A stretch of 64,000 nucleotides of DNA. It comes from Deferribacter thermophilus (GTDB taxonomy: Bacteria; Chrysiogenota; Deferribacteres; Deferribacterales; Deferribacteraceae). Below, piece by piece: positions 16,069 through 24,770 of the stretch. The translations under genes and the position numbers were made by a program. The DNA is taken from assembly GCF_049472675.1 (NCBI RefSeq), contig NZ_JAPNXM010000007.1:1-64000 (forward strand). Direction: 5' to 3'. Numbering within the stretch: the stretch's first letter is position 1; each line of letters opens with the position of its first letter. The notes under the pieces were generated by a model. The model did no database searches. It was given only the letters and a program-made list of their open reading frames with translations, and was not told the DNA's origin.

Positions 16069-17090
16069 CTTTGTTTCCTCGGTAACCTAACCCTAACTAT
16101 TGTTCCTTTTCCAACCTCAGATTCAACTTTTATTTCTCCATTATGGAGTTTAGCAATATTATAACAAATATACAATCCCATACCAGTACCTAAATTAGGC
16201 CCTTTTGTAGTAAAAAATGGATCAAAAATCTTATCTAAAATATCTTGAGGAATTCCCGTACCATTATCTACAATCTCTATAAAAACATTCTCCTTATCAC
16301 AATATGCAATAACTTCAATTAAGCCATTATCATCAATAGCATCAAAAGCATTCAAAATCAGGTTTATAATTAATTCCTCTATTTTATGAGGGATACACTC
16401 AAAATTACAATCCTCTTTAACAAAAATTTTGATTTGTTTCTTCCTTTTATGATTACCTATAAATATTAATGAGTTATTAACGATACTATCTATATTTACA
16501 TTTTGAAACTTTAAATTATCATTTTTAGAAAATAACAATAGTTCCTTAGCAATAAGTGAAGCTCTATCAATATTTGCCTCAAGCATACACAATTTATCAA
16601 GTAACTTAGAATCTTGAGGGACTTTTTTTCTAATCAGCTCCAATGTTAATGATGCATTTGTCAAGGGTGTATTTATTTCATGTGCAATCCCCATAGCCAA
16701 CCTTCCCAAAGAAGTTAATCTTTCATTTAAGGCTATATTCTTAAGCTTTTGCTCAACCTTTTTAATAAATTCAATATCAAAAATTTTTAAAAACCTAAAT
16801 AAAAAGAAAAAAATCAAAATAGCAACAAAACTCCTATACACAATCACATTAAATAAGCCTATTTTACTATCTGTGGAGAACAACCCACCTACCAATGAAT
16901 AAATAATAAATAAAATTCCACATATTCTTAAATTATAATACGCATCATACAGGCTCTTTTTATAATTTATCGAAATTATAAACATTGAAATTCCACTCAA
17001 AAAAGCTGCAGAAAACCCCAAAAATAATCTTATTAAAAATTCACTGTCAAAATAAAGAGATAAATTATAAATAGCAAATCCCAAAAACAA
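16065..17090 (-). CDS. Sensor histidine kinase, catalytic part (frame-interrupted gene)
   Basis: This frame encodes the last membrane segments and the transmitter: LGRLAMGIAHEINTPL (phospho-acceptor histidine), NLILNAFDAI, DNGTGIP, FFTTK and GTGMGLYI. It has no sound start of its own; the first candidate is a TTG at 17090 inside a membrane helix, without an RBS. Deleting one base in the A9 tract (17114-17122) joins it to the fragment at 17065-17439 as one 457-residue kinase. It overlaps its regulator's start by four bases. Either the gene needs slippage, is switched off, or the base count is wrong. Confidence 0.8.
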   Translation of the reverse strand: MFLGFAIYNLSLYFDSEFLIRLFLGFSAAFLSGISMFIISINYKKSLYDAYYNLRICGILFIIYSLVGGLFSTDSKIGLFNVIVYRSFVAILIFFFLFRFLKIFDIEFIKKVEQKLKNIALNERLTSLGRLAMGIAHEINTPLTNASLTLELIRKKVPQDSKLLDKLCMLEANIDRASLIAKELLLFSKNDNLKFQNVNIDSIVNNSLIFIGNHKRKKQIKIFVKEDCNFECIPHKIEELIINLILNAFDAIDDNGLIEVIAYCDKENVFIEIVDNGTGIPQDILDKIFDPFFTTKGPNLGTGMGLYICYNIAKLHNGEIKVESEVGKGTIVRVRLPRKQR

Positions 17091-17439
17091 TATTAATAAA
17101 ATTAATAATGTAGTTTTTTTTTCTATTTAAGTTAATTTTCAAAAGATACAAAAAAAGCTTTACTGCAAATATCAATAAAAATGAATATGACAAATACAAT
17201 AAAAGATATTTAAAAACATACCATTTTTGCAATTCTTGATTAATCATAAATTTCATATTAAAAAACAGATATAGCTCGATCCACTCATGAAAGCCATGTA
17301 TAATTGCAAAAATAGCTAAATAGTTTAAATCGTAAAGAAAATCCAATTTACTAAAACTTTTATCTTTTAATAATATGGAAAAACCTAATACAAAAAAAGA
17401 CAAACCATAAAAAATATAAATAATAAACTCATAAAACAT
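17065..17439 (-). CDS. Sensor histidine kinase, N-terminal membrane part (frame-interrupted gene)
   Basis: 124 residues with three or four membrane helices, including YGLSFFVLGFSILL and AIFAIIHGFHEWIELY. This N-terminal pattern is found in multi-helix sensor domains of kinases from anaerobic bacteria. The frame changes at an A9 tract (17114-17122) and ends 16 codons later at 17065. With A8 it reads on into the kinase at 16065-17090. ATG 17439 has no Shine-Dalgarno sequence and lies five bases after a good -10 box. Confidence 0.75.
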   Translation of the reverse strand: MFYEFIIYIFYGLSFFVLGFSILLKDKSFSKLDFLYDLNYLAIFAIIHGFHEWIELYLFFNMKFMINQELQKWYVFKYLLLYLSYSFLLIFAVKLFLYLLKINLNRKKNYIINFINIVFGICYL

Positions 17440-17444
17440 AATTA

Positions 17445-17473
17445 ATCATATTTTATATATAAATATAAGTCAA
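17445..17473 (-). promoter_or_regulatory. Promoter of the kinase/regulator operon
   Basis: Minus strand TTGACT (17473-17468), spacer 17, TATGAT (17450-17445), then five bases to the ATG at 17439. The predicted transcription start would fall at or beside the start codon, pointing to a leaderless message. Confidence 0.5.
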
Positions 17474-17480
17474 TTTTTTG

Positions 17481-17508
17481 TTGACAACTGAACTAAAAGT
17501 AATATTTT
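17481..17508 (+). promoter_or_regulatory. Promoter of the MFS transporter gene
   Basis: TTGACA (17481-17486), spacer 16, TATTTT (17503-17508), seven bases before ATG 17516, with no Shine-Dalgarno sequence. The -35 is perfect and the -10 weak. It is divergent from the kinase promoter. Confidence 0.4.
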
Positions 17509-17515
17509 TGCTGGC

Positions 17516-18685
17516 ATGCATAAATTAGGTTTTTCAAAAGAAAGTCTAAAAATGTATATTTTTTTGCTGCTACTCACTTTAGCAGCTTATTCAGGCCTGC
17601 AGGGGTGGAGAACTCTATTTAATAATTTTGCTGTTGAAGTAGCTAATCTCAATGGTTTTCAAATCGGGATAATTCAGGCTGTTAGAGAAATCCCAGGATT
17701 TTTAGCGTTATTGATAATTTATCTTTTATTAATTTTTGCAGAACATAGACTCGCTTCTTATTCAATTATAATTTTAGGTATTGGTATTGCATTGACAGGG
17801 TATCTTCCTACATTTTACGGAATTATATTAACTACTATAATCATGTCTTTTGGTTTTCATTATTTTGAAACCCTTAATCAATCATTGACATTACAATATT
17901 TTTCCACATCAGAATCACCACTTGTTTTTGCAAAACTCAGATCCATAGCATCTCTAACAAATATAGCAATTGGTGTCTTACTATTTATTATTGCAAGATA
18001 TTTTTCTTATAAAACTATTTTTTTAGCTATTGGTTTAACTATAATACTTTTAGGTTTATCTACTTTATTTTTTGATCCCACAAGAAAAGACCTACCTGTC
18101 CAGCGAAAAAAGATGATATTCAGAAAAAAATATTGGTTATTTTATACTCTTACCTTATTTGCAGGAGCAAGAAGACAAATATTTGTTGCCTTTTCTGTTT
18201 TCTTGCTTGTAAAAAAATTTCATTACTCAGTTGTTGAAATTTCTGCACTTTTCGTTTTGAATAATCTAATAAACTATTTTTTAAACCCATTAATAGGAAA
18301 GGCAATAAATAAATTTGGTGAAAGAAAAGTCTTAAGTTTAGAATATTTCTCACTTATATTTATATTCCTTGCTTATGCATATTCAAACTCAAAACTTGTT
18401 GTAGGATTTATGTATGTGCTCGATCACATATTCTTTAATTTTGCAATAGCTATCAGAACCTTTTTTCAAAAAATAGCTGACCCAAAAGACATTGCGCCAA
18501 GTATGGCTGTTGGTTTTACTATAAATCACATTGCAGCAGTTATCTTTCCTGTTATTGGTGGTATTTTATGGAGTATAAGTTATAAAATATCTTTTATTAT
18601 GGGTGCAATCTTAAGTCTAATCTCATTAATATTTACTCAATTAATTGATAAAGAAATAAATAAATTTAATGCCTCTACTAAGTGA
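17516..18685 (+). CDS. Major facilitator superfamily transporter
   Basis: 389 residues with about twelve membrane helices in two halves around a central basic loop (RKDLPVQRKKMIFRKKYW, about residue 200). The second half contains GRKVLSLEYF-like and PSMAVGFTINHIAAVIFPVIGG segments typical of MFS carriers. No substrate motif is recognised; a drug, sugar or metabolite exporter is possible. The gene stands alone between divergent and convergent neighbours; its 3' end overlaps the yhaN-like stop by eight bases. Confidence 0.8.
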   Translation: MHKLGFSKESLKMYIFLLLLTLAAYSGLQGWRTLFNNFAVEVANLNGFQIGIIQAVREIPGFLALLIIYLLLIFAEHRLASYSIIILGIGIALTGYLPTFYGIILTTIIMSFGFHYFETLNQSLTLQYFSTSESPLVFAKLRSIASLTNIAIGVLLFIIARYFSYKTIFLAIGLTIILLGLSTLFFDPTRKDLPVQRKKMIFRKKYWLFYTLTLFAGARRQIFVAFSVFLLVKKFHYSVVEISALFVLNNLINYFLNPLIGKAINKFGERKVLSLEYFSLIFIFLAYAYSNSKLVVGFMYVLDHIFFNFAIAIRTFFQKIADPKDIAPSMAVGFTINHIAAVIFPVIGGILWSISYKISFIMGAILSLISLIFTQLIDKEINKFNASTK

Positions 18686-21110
18686 TTCTCAAAACTTCAC
18701 CATAAAACTTGTTCATAAGTGATTCTTTACATGTAAATAAGAAGATTTGACGATATTTAGATATCTCTTTTAAAGTTTCAATAAATAAATTTTCTCTTTC
18801 CTCATCAAAATTAGCAGTAACTTCATCAAAAAATAGCGGTAACTTGAACTCGTCATCTATAAAGTCAATAAATGCAAGCCTTAAAGCCAAAAATAGCTGA
18901 TCCCTTGTCCCTGTTGATAATTGACTGATATCTTTTATTTGATAATTCAAATCCTCTATAAAATAGTGCCCGCTATAATCTGTTATGATTTTCTCATATC
19001 TATTTTTAGTAAAACTTGAGAAATAATTAGATGCACTCTTTAATATTTCAGGTTGATATTCCTTTTCAAAACGCTTTAATGTATTATCCAGAATAGAATA
19101 AGCACCTAAATATTCCAGATACAAATTTATATTTTCACTGAGCATATTTTTTAATCTTTCCAATCTTTCCTCTTTCTCACTCAAATCGGTTTTATCTATA
19201 AAAACATTTAGTTTACCTTCAATTTCAGATTTAGACTTTAATAATTCCTCAACTTTTTCCTGATTAGTTATAATTTTTTGATCTATTCCCTTTATCTCAC
19301 TTTCTAAATAGTATTTATCAACCCCTTCAATCTTTTTCATATATTCAATAAAAGTTATTCCAAATAGACTTTCAAATTTATGTTGTCTTGCTTTAAATTC
19401 CTCCTCCATCTTTAAGAGCTCTTTTTTGTGCTCAAACCCTTCTTTAATTTCATCTACTGATTTTACATTTAATATTTTAAAAATATCATTTAACTCTTCT
19501 TTCAACCAATCTTTTCTAATTTGTAATCTACTCCTTTTTTCCATCAAAATTTTCCTATCAGTTTCTAACTTCTGCTTATAATTTGATTGAGCTAATAATG
19601 TTTTTATAACCGAATTAAAATCAGATTTTTCCAAATCTATATTTAGCTCCAAAGACAGTTGTTTAAACTTTTTAAATTTATCAAGCTTTACATTTACTTT
19701 CTCAATCTCATCCAAAATTTTTTTCCTATTTTCCAAATCATTTAATAATTCTAAAATCTCTTTTTTCTCATCAAAACCATATTTAGATATTTCATCTTCA
19801 GCATTTTTTATTGTATTTTTGACTTGGTTGCATTCATTTAATAAATCTTTTGTTTCTTTATTTACCAATCTGTTTTTATAGAAAAGAAACGATATTATTG
19901 ATGTAAAAATAAATACAAACCCTATTTTAAGCCAATTATTATCTTTAGTAAAAAATACTGATAAAACTGCCAATAAAACTAATACAACTATTATTAATCT
20001 ATTCATCTTTACATTTTTCAAATTTAGATTAATATTTTTTTCAATCTCGTTTAATTTGGCAAACCCATTATCCCTTTGCTTTATTAATTTTAATAGTTCA
20101 TCCTTGGATGGAAGGTCTTCAAAATCTTTTTTGTGTTTAAGTTCATCAAATTTATCTTTTAGTTCAGCTTCATTAAAATCACCTATTTCTGCTTGTAAAT
20201 TAACCATCTCTAAAAGTTTCTTTTCATCTACCATAAGGCTATTTTTTTCTATGAGCTCGTTTAAAGTAGAAATTTCGATTTCAATATTATTGAGATCTCT
20301 ATCTATATCTTCCAATTCTTGATAGAGTTTTTCTACTTTTAAGTAATCTTTTTCGCTAACTAAAACTGATTTTTTTAAACTAACAATTCTCTCTTCAAGA
20401 TATTTTGTATCTAAATAGTAGTCAAATGGTGCTAAAAGCTCCTTTTTTGACTCTAAATCTTTTTTCAATTTATAAATTTCATTCTTATATGTATTAATTT
20501 CCCTTTCTAAAGTATTTAATAAAGCATATTCTTCATCAAAATCAGCTATACGACTTTTTAACTCCTGTATCTCTTTTTCTAATTTTGCACACTCGAGCAA
20601 CAAACTATTTATTTTAGGATTTTTACCTCTCTCTTTAAATAAAGAGCCTATTATTTTTTCCAAATCTTTCTTTATTGTTGAAACTTTTAAAAAATCCTTT
20701 AAGCCTGTAGCCTGCAATAAAAAATCTTTTTTACTATCTAAATGGGTTAGATAATCAAATGATATTAATTCTTCAATATTTACCGAAAAACTGTTTTTAA
20801 AAGTAAGATAATCCACCTTACTTTGTATATTTTTTAAAATTAAATCATCAGGAAGCACTTTTACATTTGATTTTTCGATATAAATTTCACATTTTGAGCT
20901 ATTTATTTCAAAATCAGCTTTTGCTGTTATAAACTCGATAAACCATGGTTTTGCATTTTTTTCAAAAGGGTAAAACAAATATCTAAAAAGATTTAAAAGT
21001 GTAGTTTTCCCTGATTCATTTGCACCAAATATAACATTTAAACCCTTATCAAAACTAAATTCAATATCGAATACATTATCTACTTTGGCACTTAGCTTAC
21101 CAATAAACAC
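18678..21110 (-). CDS. YhaN-like AAA/SMC-type ATPase (SbcC/Rad50-related)
   Basis: An 810-residue P-loop protein with ABC/SMC architecture. Walker A GANESGKTT lies at 29-37, and long coiled-coil arms span about 170-370 and 425-680. A membrane hairpin in the middle (IVVLVLLAVLSVFF and FVFIFTSIISFLFY, about 375-415) replaces the zinc hook. The C-terminal signature is LSTGTRDQLFLALR, with Walker B LPLFFDEVTANFD. The membrane hairpin is a feature of YhaN proteins. GTG 21110 overlaps the end of the partner nuclease. Likely role: membrane-associated DNA end processing or repair; this is family-level inference. Confidence 0.85.
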   Translation of the reverse strand: MFIGKLSAKVDNVFDIEFSFDKGLNVIFGANESGKTTLLNLFRYLFYPFEKNAKPWFIEFITAKADFEINSSKCEIYIEKSNVKVLPDDLILKNIQSKVDYLTFKNSFSVNIEELISFDYLTHLDSKKDFLLQATGLKDFLKVSTIKKDLEKIIGSLFKERGKNPKINSLLLECAKLEKEIQELKSRIADFDEEYALLNTLEREINTYKNEIYKLKKDLESKKELLAPFDYYLDTKYLEERIVSLKKSVLVSEKDYLKVEKLYQELEDIDRDLNNIEIEISTLNELIEKNSLMVDEKKLLEMVNLQAEIGDFNEAELKDKFDELKHKKDFEDLPSKDELLKLIKQRDNGFAKLNEIEKNINLNLKNVKMNRLIIVVLVLLAVLSVFFTKDNNWLKIGFVFIFTSIISFLFYKNRLVNKETKDLLNECNQVKNTIKNAEDEISKYGFDEKKEILELLNDLENRKKILDEIEKVNVKLDKFKKFKQLSLELNIDLEKSDFNSVIKTLLAQSNYKQKLETDRKILMEKRSRLQIRKDWLKEELNDIFKILNVKSVDEIKEGFEHKKELLKMEEEFKARQHKFESLFGITFIEYMKKIEGVDKYYLESEIKGIDQKIITNQEKVEELLKSKSEIEGKLNVFIDKTDLSEKEERLERLKNMLSENINLYLEYLGAYSILDNTLKRFEKEYQPEILKSASNYFSSFTKNRYEKIITDYSGHYFIEDLNYQIKDISQLSTGTRDQLFLALRLAFIDFIDDEFKLPLFFDEVTANFDEERENLFIETLKEISKYRQIFLFTCKESLMNKFYGEVLRIT

Positions 21111-22231
21111 TATTTCATCAACCTCGATATCAGCAAATTAAAAGCCTTCTTTTTTACTTTCTCGATATTAACATCTAAATCATACTTATTTATAACTTTT
21201 CTCAATTTATCATTTATGCTAAATTCAAATTTCCTAAATTCCTCTTCTAATATTTTGTAAAAAGGTGTGTTAAGCTCTTCACTTTCGGCTTTAACTATCA
21301 AACTGTCTATATCAATATCAACGATATTTTGCAGATTATCGAGCAGTTCACTTTTATTCAAAATCAAATTTTCGTAAACATCTGCATTAATTTCCCCTGT
21401 AAATATAACTTTGTAAAATAAATTATCATTCTCCAAATCCATTAACAAGGTTTCTACATCATTAAAATTAAAATGAGTATTTACATTTAACACCTTTTCA
21501 TCAATATAAAAATTTAAAGGGTGCTTTTTAACGGCAAATTTCTCATTTTCACATTCTACTATATTTACATATCTTTGCCCCACCTCATTTTTTCTAACTG
21601 GCAAAGGTGAGCCAGGATATGAGACAATTTTATTATCAAACTCATGTAAAAAATAGTTATGTATATGCCCCAAAGCAAAATAACAGTTAGCCTCAAATTT
21701 ACTCAATTGATCTATGGAAATAGGGAAATAATTTTCATGATCACTAACTAGATCGACCAGATTACAATGCATCAAAACAACAGAATTTTTATAAAAGTAA
21801 TCTTTGTCCAAATTATTATATGGATTTTTAGAAGGGTTTTTATAATCAAAAGAACATCCATATATTTTTATATCGCCCTCTGCAAAAGAATTTATACCTT
21901 CATTATCAAATACTTTAAAGTTTGGTTCCGATAAAATAAAAGACAAAAAGGTTTTAGAATATAAATCATGATTCCCAGCTATATAATAAAAATTAATATG
22001 AGAATTTTGTTTAATTAGTTTTTTAAATAGTAATCTATATCTATATTCGATATAATTATTATTAAAAATATCACCACATAGTAAAACAAAATCAATATTT
22101 TCTTTTTCGATAATCTCACTAATGTTATTTAAGAAATTTGAATAAATATAATATGAATCATACTCTTTTAAAAAATCTAAAGGGCGTCCTAAATGTAAAT
22201 CAGCTAAATGAAGAAACCTTATACATCCCAA
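21110..22231 (-). CDS. YhaO-like DNA repair exonuclease (SbcD/Mre11-related)
   Basis: A 373-residue calcineurin-like phosphoesterase. The metal-site motifs are LHLADLHLG at the N-terminus, LLCGDIFNN, YIAGNHD, VLMHCNL and FALGHIHNY, the Mre11/SbcD set. About 150 C-terminal residues form a less conserved cap. It starts at TTG 22231, where the conserved strand begins at once, and the start overlaps the DUF151 gene. It is coupled to the YhaN-like ATPase, the normal nuclease/ATPase pairing. Confidence 0.88.
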   Translation of the reverse strand: MGCIRFLHLADLHLGRPLDFLKEYDSYYIYSNFLNNISEIIEKENIDFVLLCGDIFNNNYIEYRYRLLFKKLIKQNSHINFYYIAGNHDLYSKTFLSFILSEPNFKVFDNEGINSFAEGDIKIYGCSFDYKNPSKNPYNNLDKDYFYKNSVVLMHCNLVDLVSDHENYFPISIDQLSKFEANCYFALGHIHNYFLHEFDNKIVSYPGSPLPVRKNEVGQRYVNIVECENEKFAVKKHPLNFYIDEKVLNVNTHFNFNDVETLLMDLENDNLFYKVIFTGEINADVYENLILNKSELLDNLQNIVDIDIDSLIVKAESEELNTPFYKILEEEFRKFEFSINDKLRKVINKYDLDVNIEKVKKKAFNLLISRLMK

Positions 22232-22695
22232 AAAGTCGTACCCTGGTCAGTAATAATCTCTTCTAATAAATCTACATTTTCTTTCTTGATACAATCTTTT
22301 GTAAAGCATTTACATTTAGTTAAAACAACATCTTCAATAAACACAGGAGACTTTGTCCTAAGTGATAAAGCAATAGCATCAGATGGCCTACAATCAATAC
22401 ATTTTACGCTTTCACCGTTCAATAAATACAAAGAAGCTTTAAAAATACCATCATCATAATCTTCTATTATAACTTTTTCTACTTTGACATTTTCTAAAGC
22501 GGCTAAAATACCTGAAATAAAATCATAAGTCATAGGTCGTGGAGGGACAATACTATTTAATTCTGTATAAATAGCTTCAGCCTCAAAAACACCTATTTTG
22601 ATAGGTAAATAATACCCATCCATCGTTTCAAGAATTAAGATATATCTTGAAGTTAAAGGATCTTTAACTACACATTTAACAGTTGCTTCTTTCAT
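22219..22695 (-). CDS. Bifunctional nuclease family protein (DUF151)
   Basis: 158 residues of the BFN/DUF151 family, which in plants and Mycobacterium shows DNase/RNase activity. Recognised by LPIKIGVFEAEAI, RPMTYDFISGIL and CRPSDAIALSLRTKSPVF. The usual C-terminal UvrB/C-interaction motif is not obvious. A cysteine cluster (CKCFTKDC, about 132-139) is unusual for the family. It lies between miaB and the YhaO/YhaN pair, so a nucleic-acid role is in keeping with its neighbours. Confidence 0.85.
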   Translation of the reverse strand: MKEATVKCVVKDPLTSRYILILETMDGYYLPIKIGVFEAEAIYTELNSIVPPRPMTYDFISGILAALENVKVEKVIIEDYDDGIFKASLYLLNGESVKCIDCRPSDAIALSLRTKSPVFIEDVVLTKCKCFTKDCIKKENVDLLEEIITDQGTTFWDV

Positions 22696-22701
22696 TAAAA
22701 A

Positions 22702-24021
22702 TTACCTCCCAACATATTCTAACACTTTAGCTAATAATGAATTTTTCTTAGCCTCAACTATTTCAACTTTTACAATATCACCTATATTTAATTTATGATT
22801 TGATAAAATATTTACAACCTTATTTTGCCTATTTCTGCCAGAAAATTGATTTTCATCTTTTTTACTTTTACCTTCAATCAAAACTTCTTGAATCTTGCCC
22901 ACATAAGATTTATTTATCTTTTCAGTAATTTTAGATTGTAAGTTAAGCAATTCATTCAATCTCCTGCTCTTTTCTTCATCACTAACATTATCATCAAAAC
23001 TGCTTGCCTTAGTTTTTGGTCTTGGAGAATATTTAAATGCAAAGATTGATTCATATTTAATCTCACTAATAGCTTTTAATGTCTGCTCAAAGTCATCATC
23101 TTCTTCGCCAGGAAAACCTACAATAAAATCAGAAGAAAGTGCCAAAGAAGGGATAAGCTCTTTTGCTTTAAATACCTTTTCTTTATATTCTTCATAAGTA
23201 TATTTTCTGTTCATCAGCTTTAAAATTTTATTTGAACCAGCCTGCAACGGCAAATGGAGATATTCACACACCTTATGTAAATCTCTCATGGCAAAAATTA
23301 ACTCATCATCAAAATCTTTTGGATGAGAAGTTACAAATCTAATCCTCTCCAAACCATTTATATCATTTACAAGATATAAAAGTTGAGGGAAATTAATCTT
23401 TTCATCCAAACCCTTACCATAAGAATTTACATTCTGACCAAGCAGAGTAACTTCTTTGACACCATTATCTACCAAATATTTTATTTCATCCAAAATTTCA
23501 GATGGTTTTCTACTCTTTTCTCTTCCACGAACATAAGGAACAATACAATAAGAACAAAAATTATCACACCCTTTCATTATTGTTACAAAAGCGGAAACCT
23601 GTTTGCTCCTTGAAAAAACAGGGATAGTTAACTCATCTTCACCTTCATTGGTATCACAAATTCGCTCCCCTTGCTCCACCAAATCGATTAATGAATGCAA
23701 TCTACTTATAGCAGATGTCCCAAAAACCAAATCTACATAATCAAACCTTTCGAGAAACTTTTCTCCATCTTGCTGTGCTACACACCCACAAACAGCAATC
23801 TTAAAATTTGGATTTTTTAATTTTATTTTTTTTAATCTACCCAGTTCACTTTCAACTTTATGATAAGGTTTTTCTCTTACACTACAAGTATTTATAACAG
23901 CAAAATCAGCACTTTCAACATTTTCAGTCAAAAAATAGCCTCTTTCCTCAAATACTGCAGCAATCCTTTCAGAATCATATTCATTCATTTGACAACCAAA
24001 GGTTTTTATAAAAAGCTTCAT
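22702..24021 (-). CDS. miaB: tRNA-2-methylthio-N6-isopentenyladenosine synthase MiaB
   Basis: A radical-SAM methylthiotransferase that modifies i6A37 in tRNAs reading UNN codons. The N-terminal UPF0004 domain holds an Fe-S cluster bound by three cysteines (GCQMNEYDS, NTCSVREK, GCVAQQDG). The radical-SAM motif is GCDNFCSYCIVPYVRG. A C-terminal TRAM domain ends the 439 residues. GGAGG precedes ATG 24021, which overlaps the stop of the TPR-like gene. Confidence 0.96.
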   Translation of the reverse strand: MKLFIKTFGCQMNEYDSERIAAVFEERGYFLTENVESADFAVINTCSVREKPYHKVESELGRLKKIKLKNPNFKIAVCGCVAQQDGEKFLERFDYVDLVFGTSAISRLHSLIDLVEQGERICDTNEGEDELTIPVFSRSKQVSAFVTIMKGCDNFCSYCIVPYVRGREKSRKPSEILDEIKYLVDNGVKEVTLLGQNVNSYGKGLDEKINFPQLLYLVNDINGLERIRFVTSHPKDFDDELIFAMRDLHKVCEYLHLPLQAGSNKILKLMNRKYTYEEYKEKVFKAKELIPSLALSSDFIVGFPGEEDDDFEQTLKAISEIKYESIFAFKYSPRPKTKASSFDDNVSDEEKSRRLNELLNLQSKITEKINKSYVGKIQEVLIEGKSKKDENQFSGRNRQNKVVNILSNHKLNIGDIVKVEIVEAKKNSLLAKVLEYVGR

Positions 24022-24770
24022 TTAGCCTCCATTTTTTGGTTATTTAATAATAAACTGTTCAAAATTTTCAATTCTTTTTGTGCTTCCTGATACTTCGGAT
24101 GGGTTTTATCTACCTTAGACAACCAGTAAATAGCATCGTTAATATATGTTTTATCCTCACTCCCCTTATGGGACATAATATATATAAATCTTTCTTCCCC
24201 TATTTTATATGCAAAATCCATCTTTAATTTTTTTACTCTTTCATCTTCTACACCTAATTTTTCCAAATACTCATAAGCACCTATATAATCACCTTTTGCA
24301 GATAAAGTAAGAGCTTTATCAATGTATTTTTGTGGTATAATTTTCTCATATTTTGAAATCTCAAAATTTAATTCCTTCAAAAGCTTATCAACTTCTTCTT
24401 TAATAGGCACATCTGGAGGGATATTTATCAAAAGTTCATACGCTCTGGCAATTCTATCTTTAGCAGTTTCATAATCCTCTATAAAATATGCTTTTTTAGC
24501 TTCTTGATAAAACTTTTTTGCTGTTTTAAAATCATTTTCAGCTTTAATAATTTTATATACTTTTGATTTTAGTATTAACGATTTTTTATTAAATTTATAA
24601 TAACTCAAAGATTTTAAAACTTTTTCGTAGGCTTCATAATACTTTTTTTGCTCATAAAGTTTTTCTGCTTCTCTATAATATTTATAAGTTTCACTTTTAA
24701 GATAAAATATTATCGATGCAACAGCAATTACAATCAATAACAACAATAAAATAACAACCCTTAACTTCAT
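24018..24770 (-). CDS. Membrane-anchored TPR-like protein, unknown function
   Basis: 250 residues. One N-terminal membrane helix (residues 4-24, VVILLLLLIVIAVASIIFYL) is followed by helical repeats rich in Lys, Glu and Tyr with TPR-like spacing (YYREAEKLYEQKKYYEAYEKV, AKKFYQEAKKAY, GDYIGAYEYLEKLG). The topology suggests a single anchor with the repeats outside the cytoplasm. No catalytic motif is seen. It overlaps both neighbours by four bases and was probably made together with the secreted repeat protein upstream. Confidence 0.6.
   Translation of the reverse strand: MKLRVVILLLLLIVIAVASIIFYLKSETYKYYREAEKLYEQKKYYEAYEKVLKSLSYYKFNKKSLILKSKVYKIIKAENDFKTAKKFYQEAKKAYFIEDYETAKDRIARAYELLINIPPDVPIKEEVDKLLKELNFEISKYEKIIPQKYIDKALTLSAKGDYIGAYEYLEKLGVEDERVKKLKMDFAYKIGEERFIYIMSHKGSEDKTYINDAIYWLSKVDKTHPKYQEAQKELKILNSLLLNNQKMEAK

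Noticed and set aside
17065..17439. Reading the 124-residue protein as an independent gene
   Set aside because: Its last 16 codons after the A9 tract are non-conserved in appearance, and the frame without one A continues a membrane helix into the kinase, so a single interrupted gene is the better reading.
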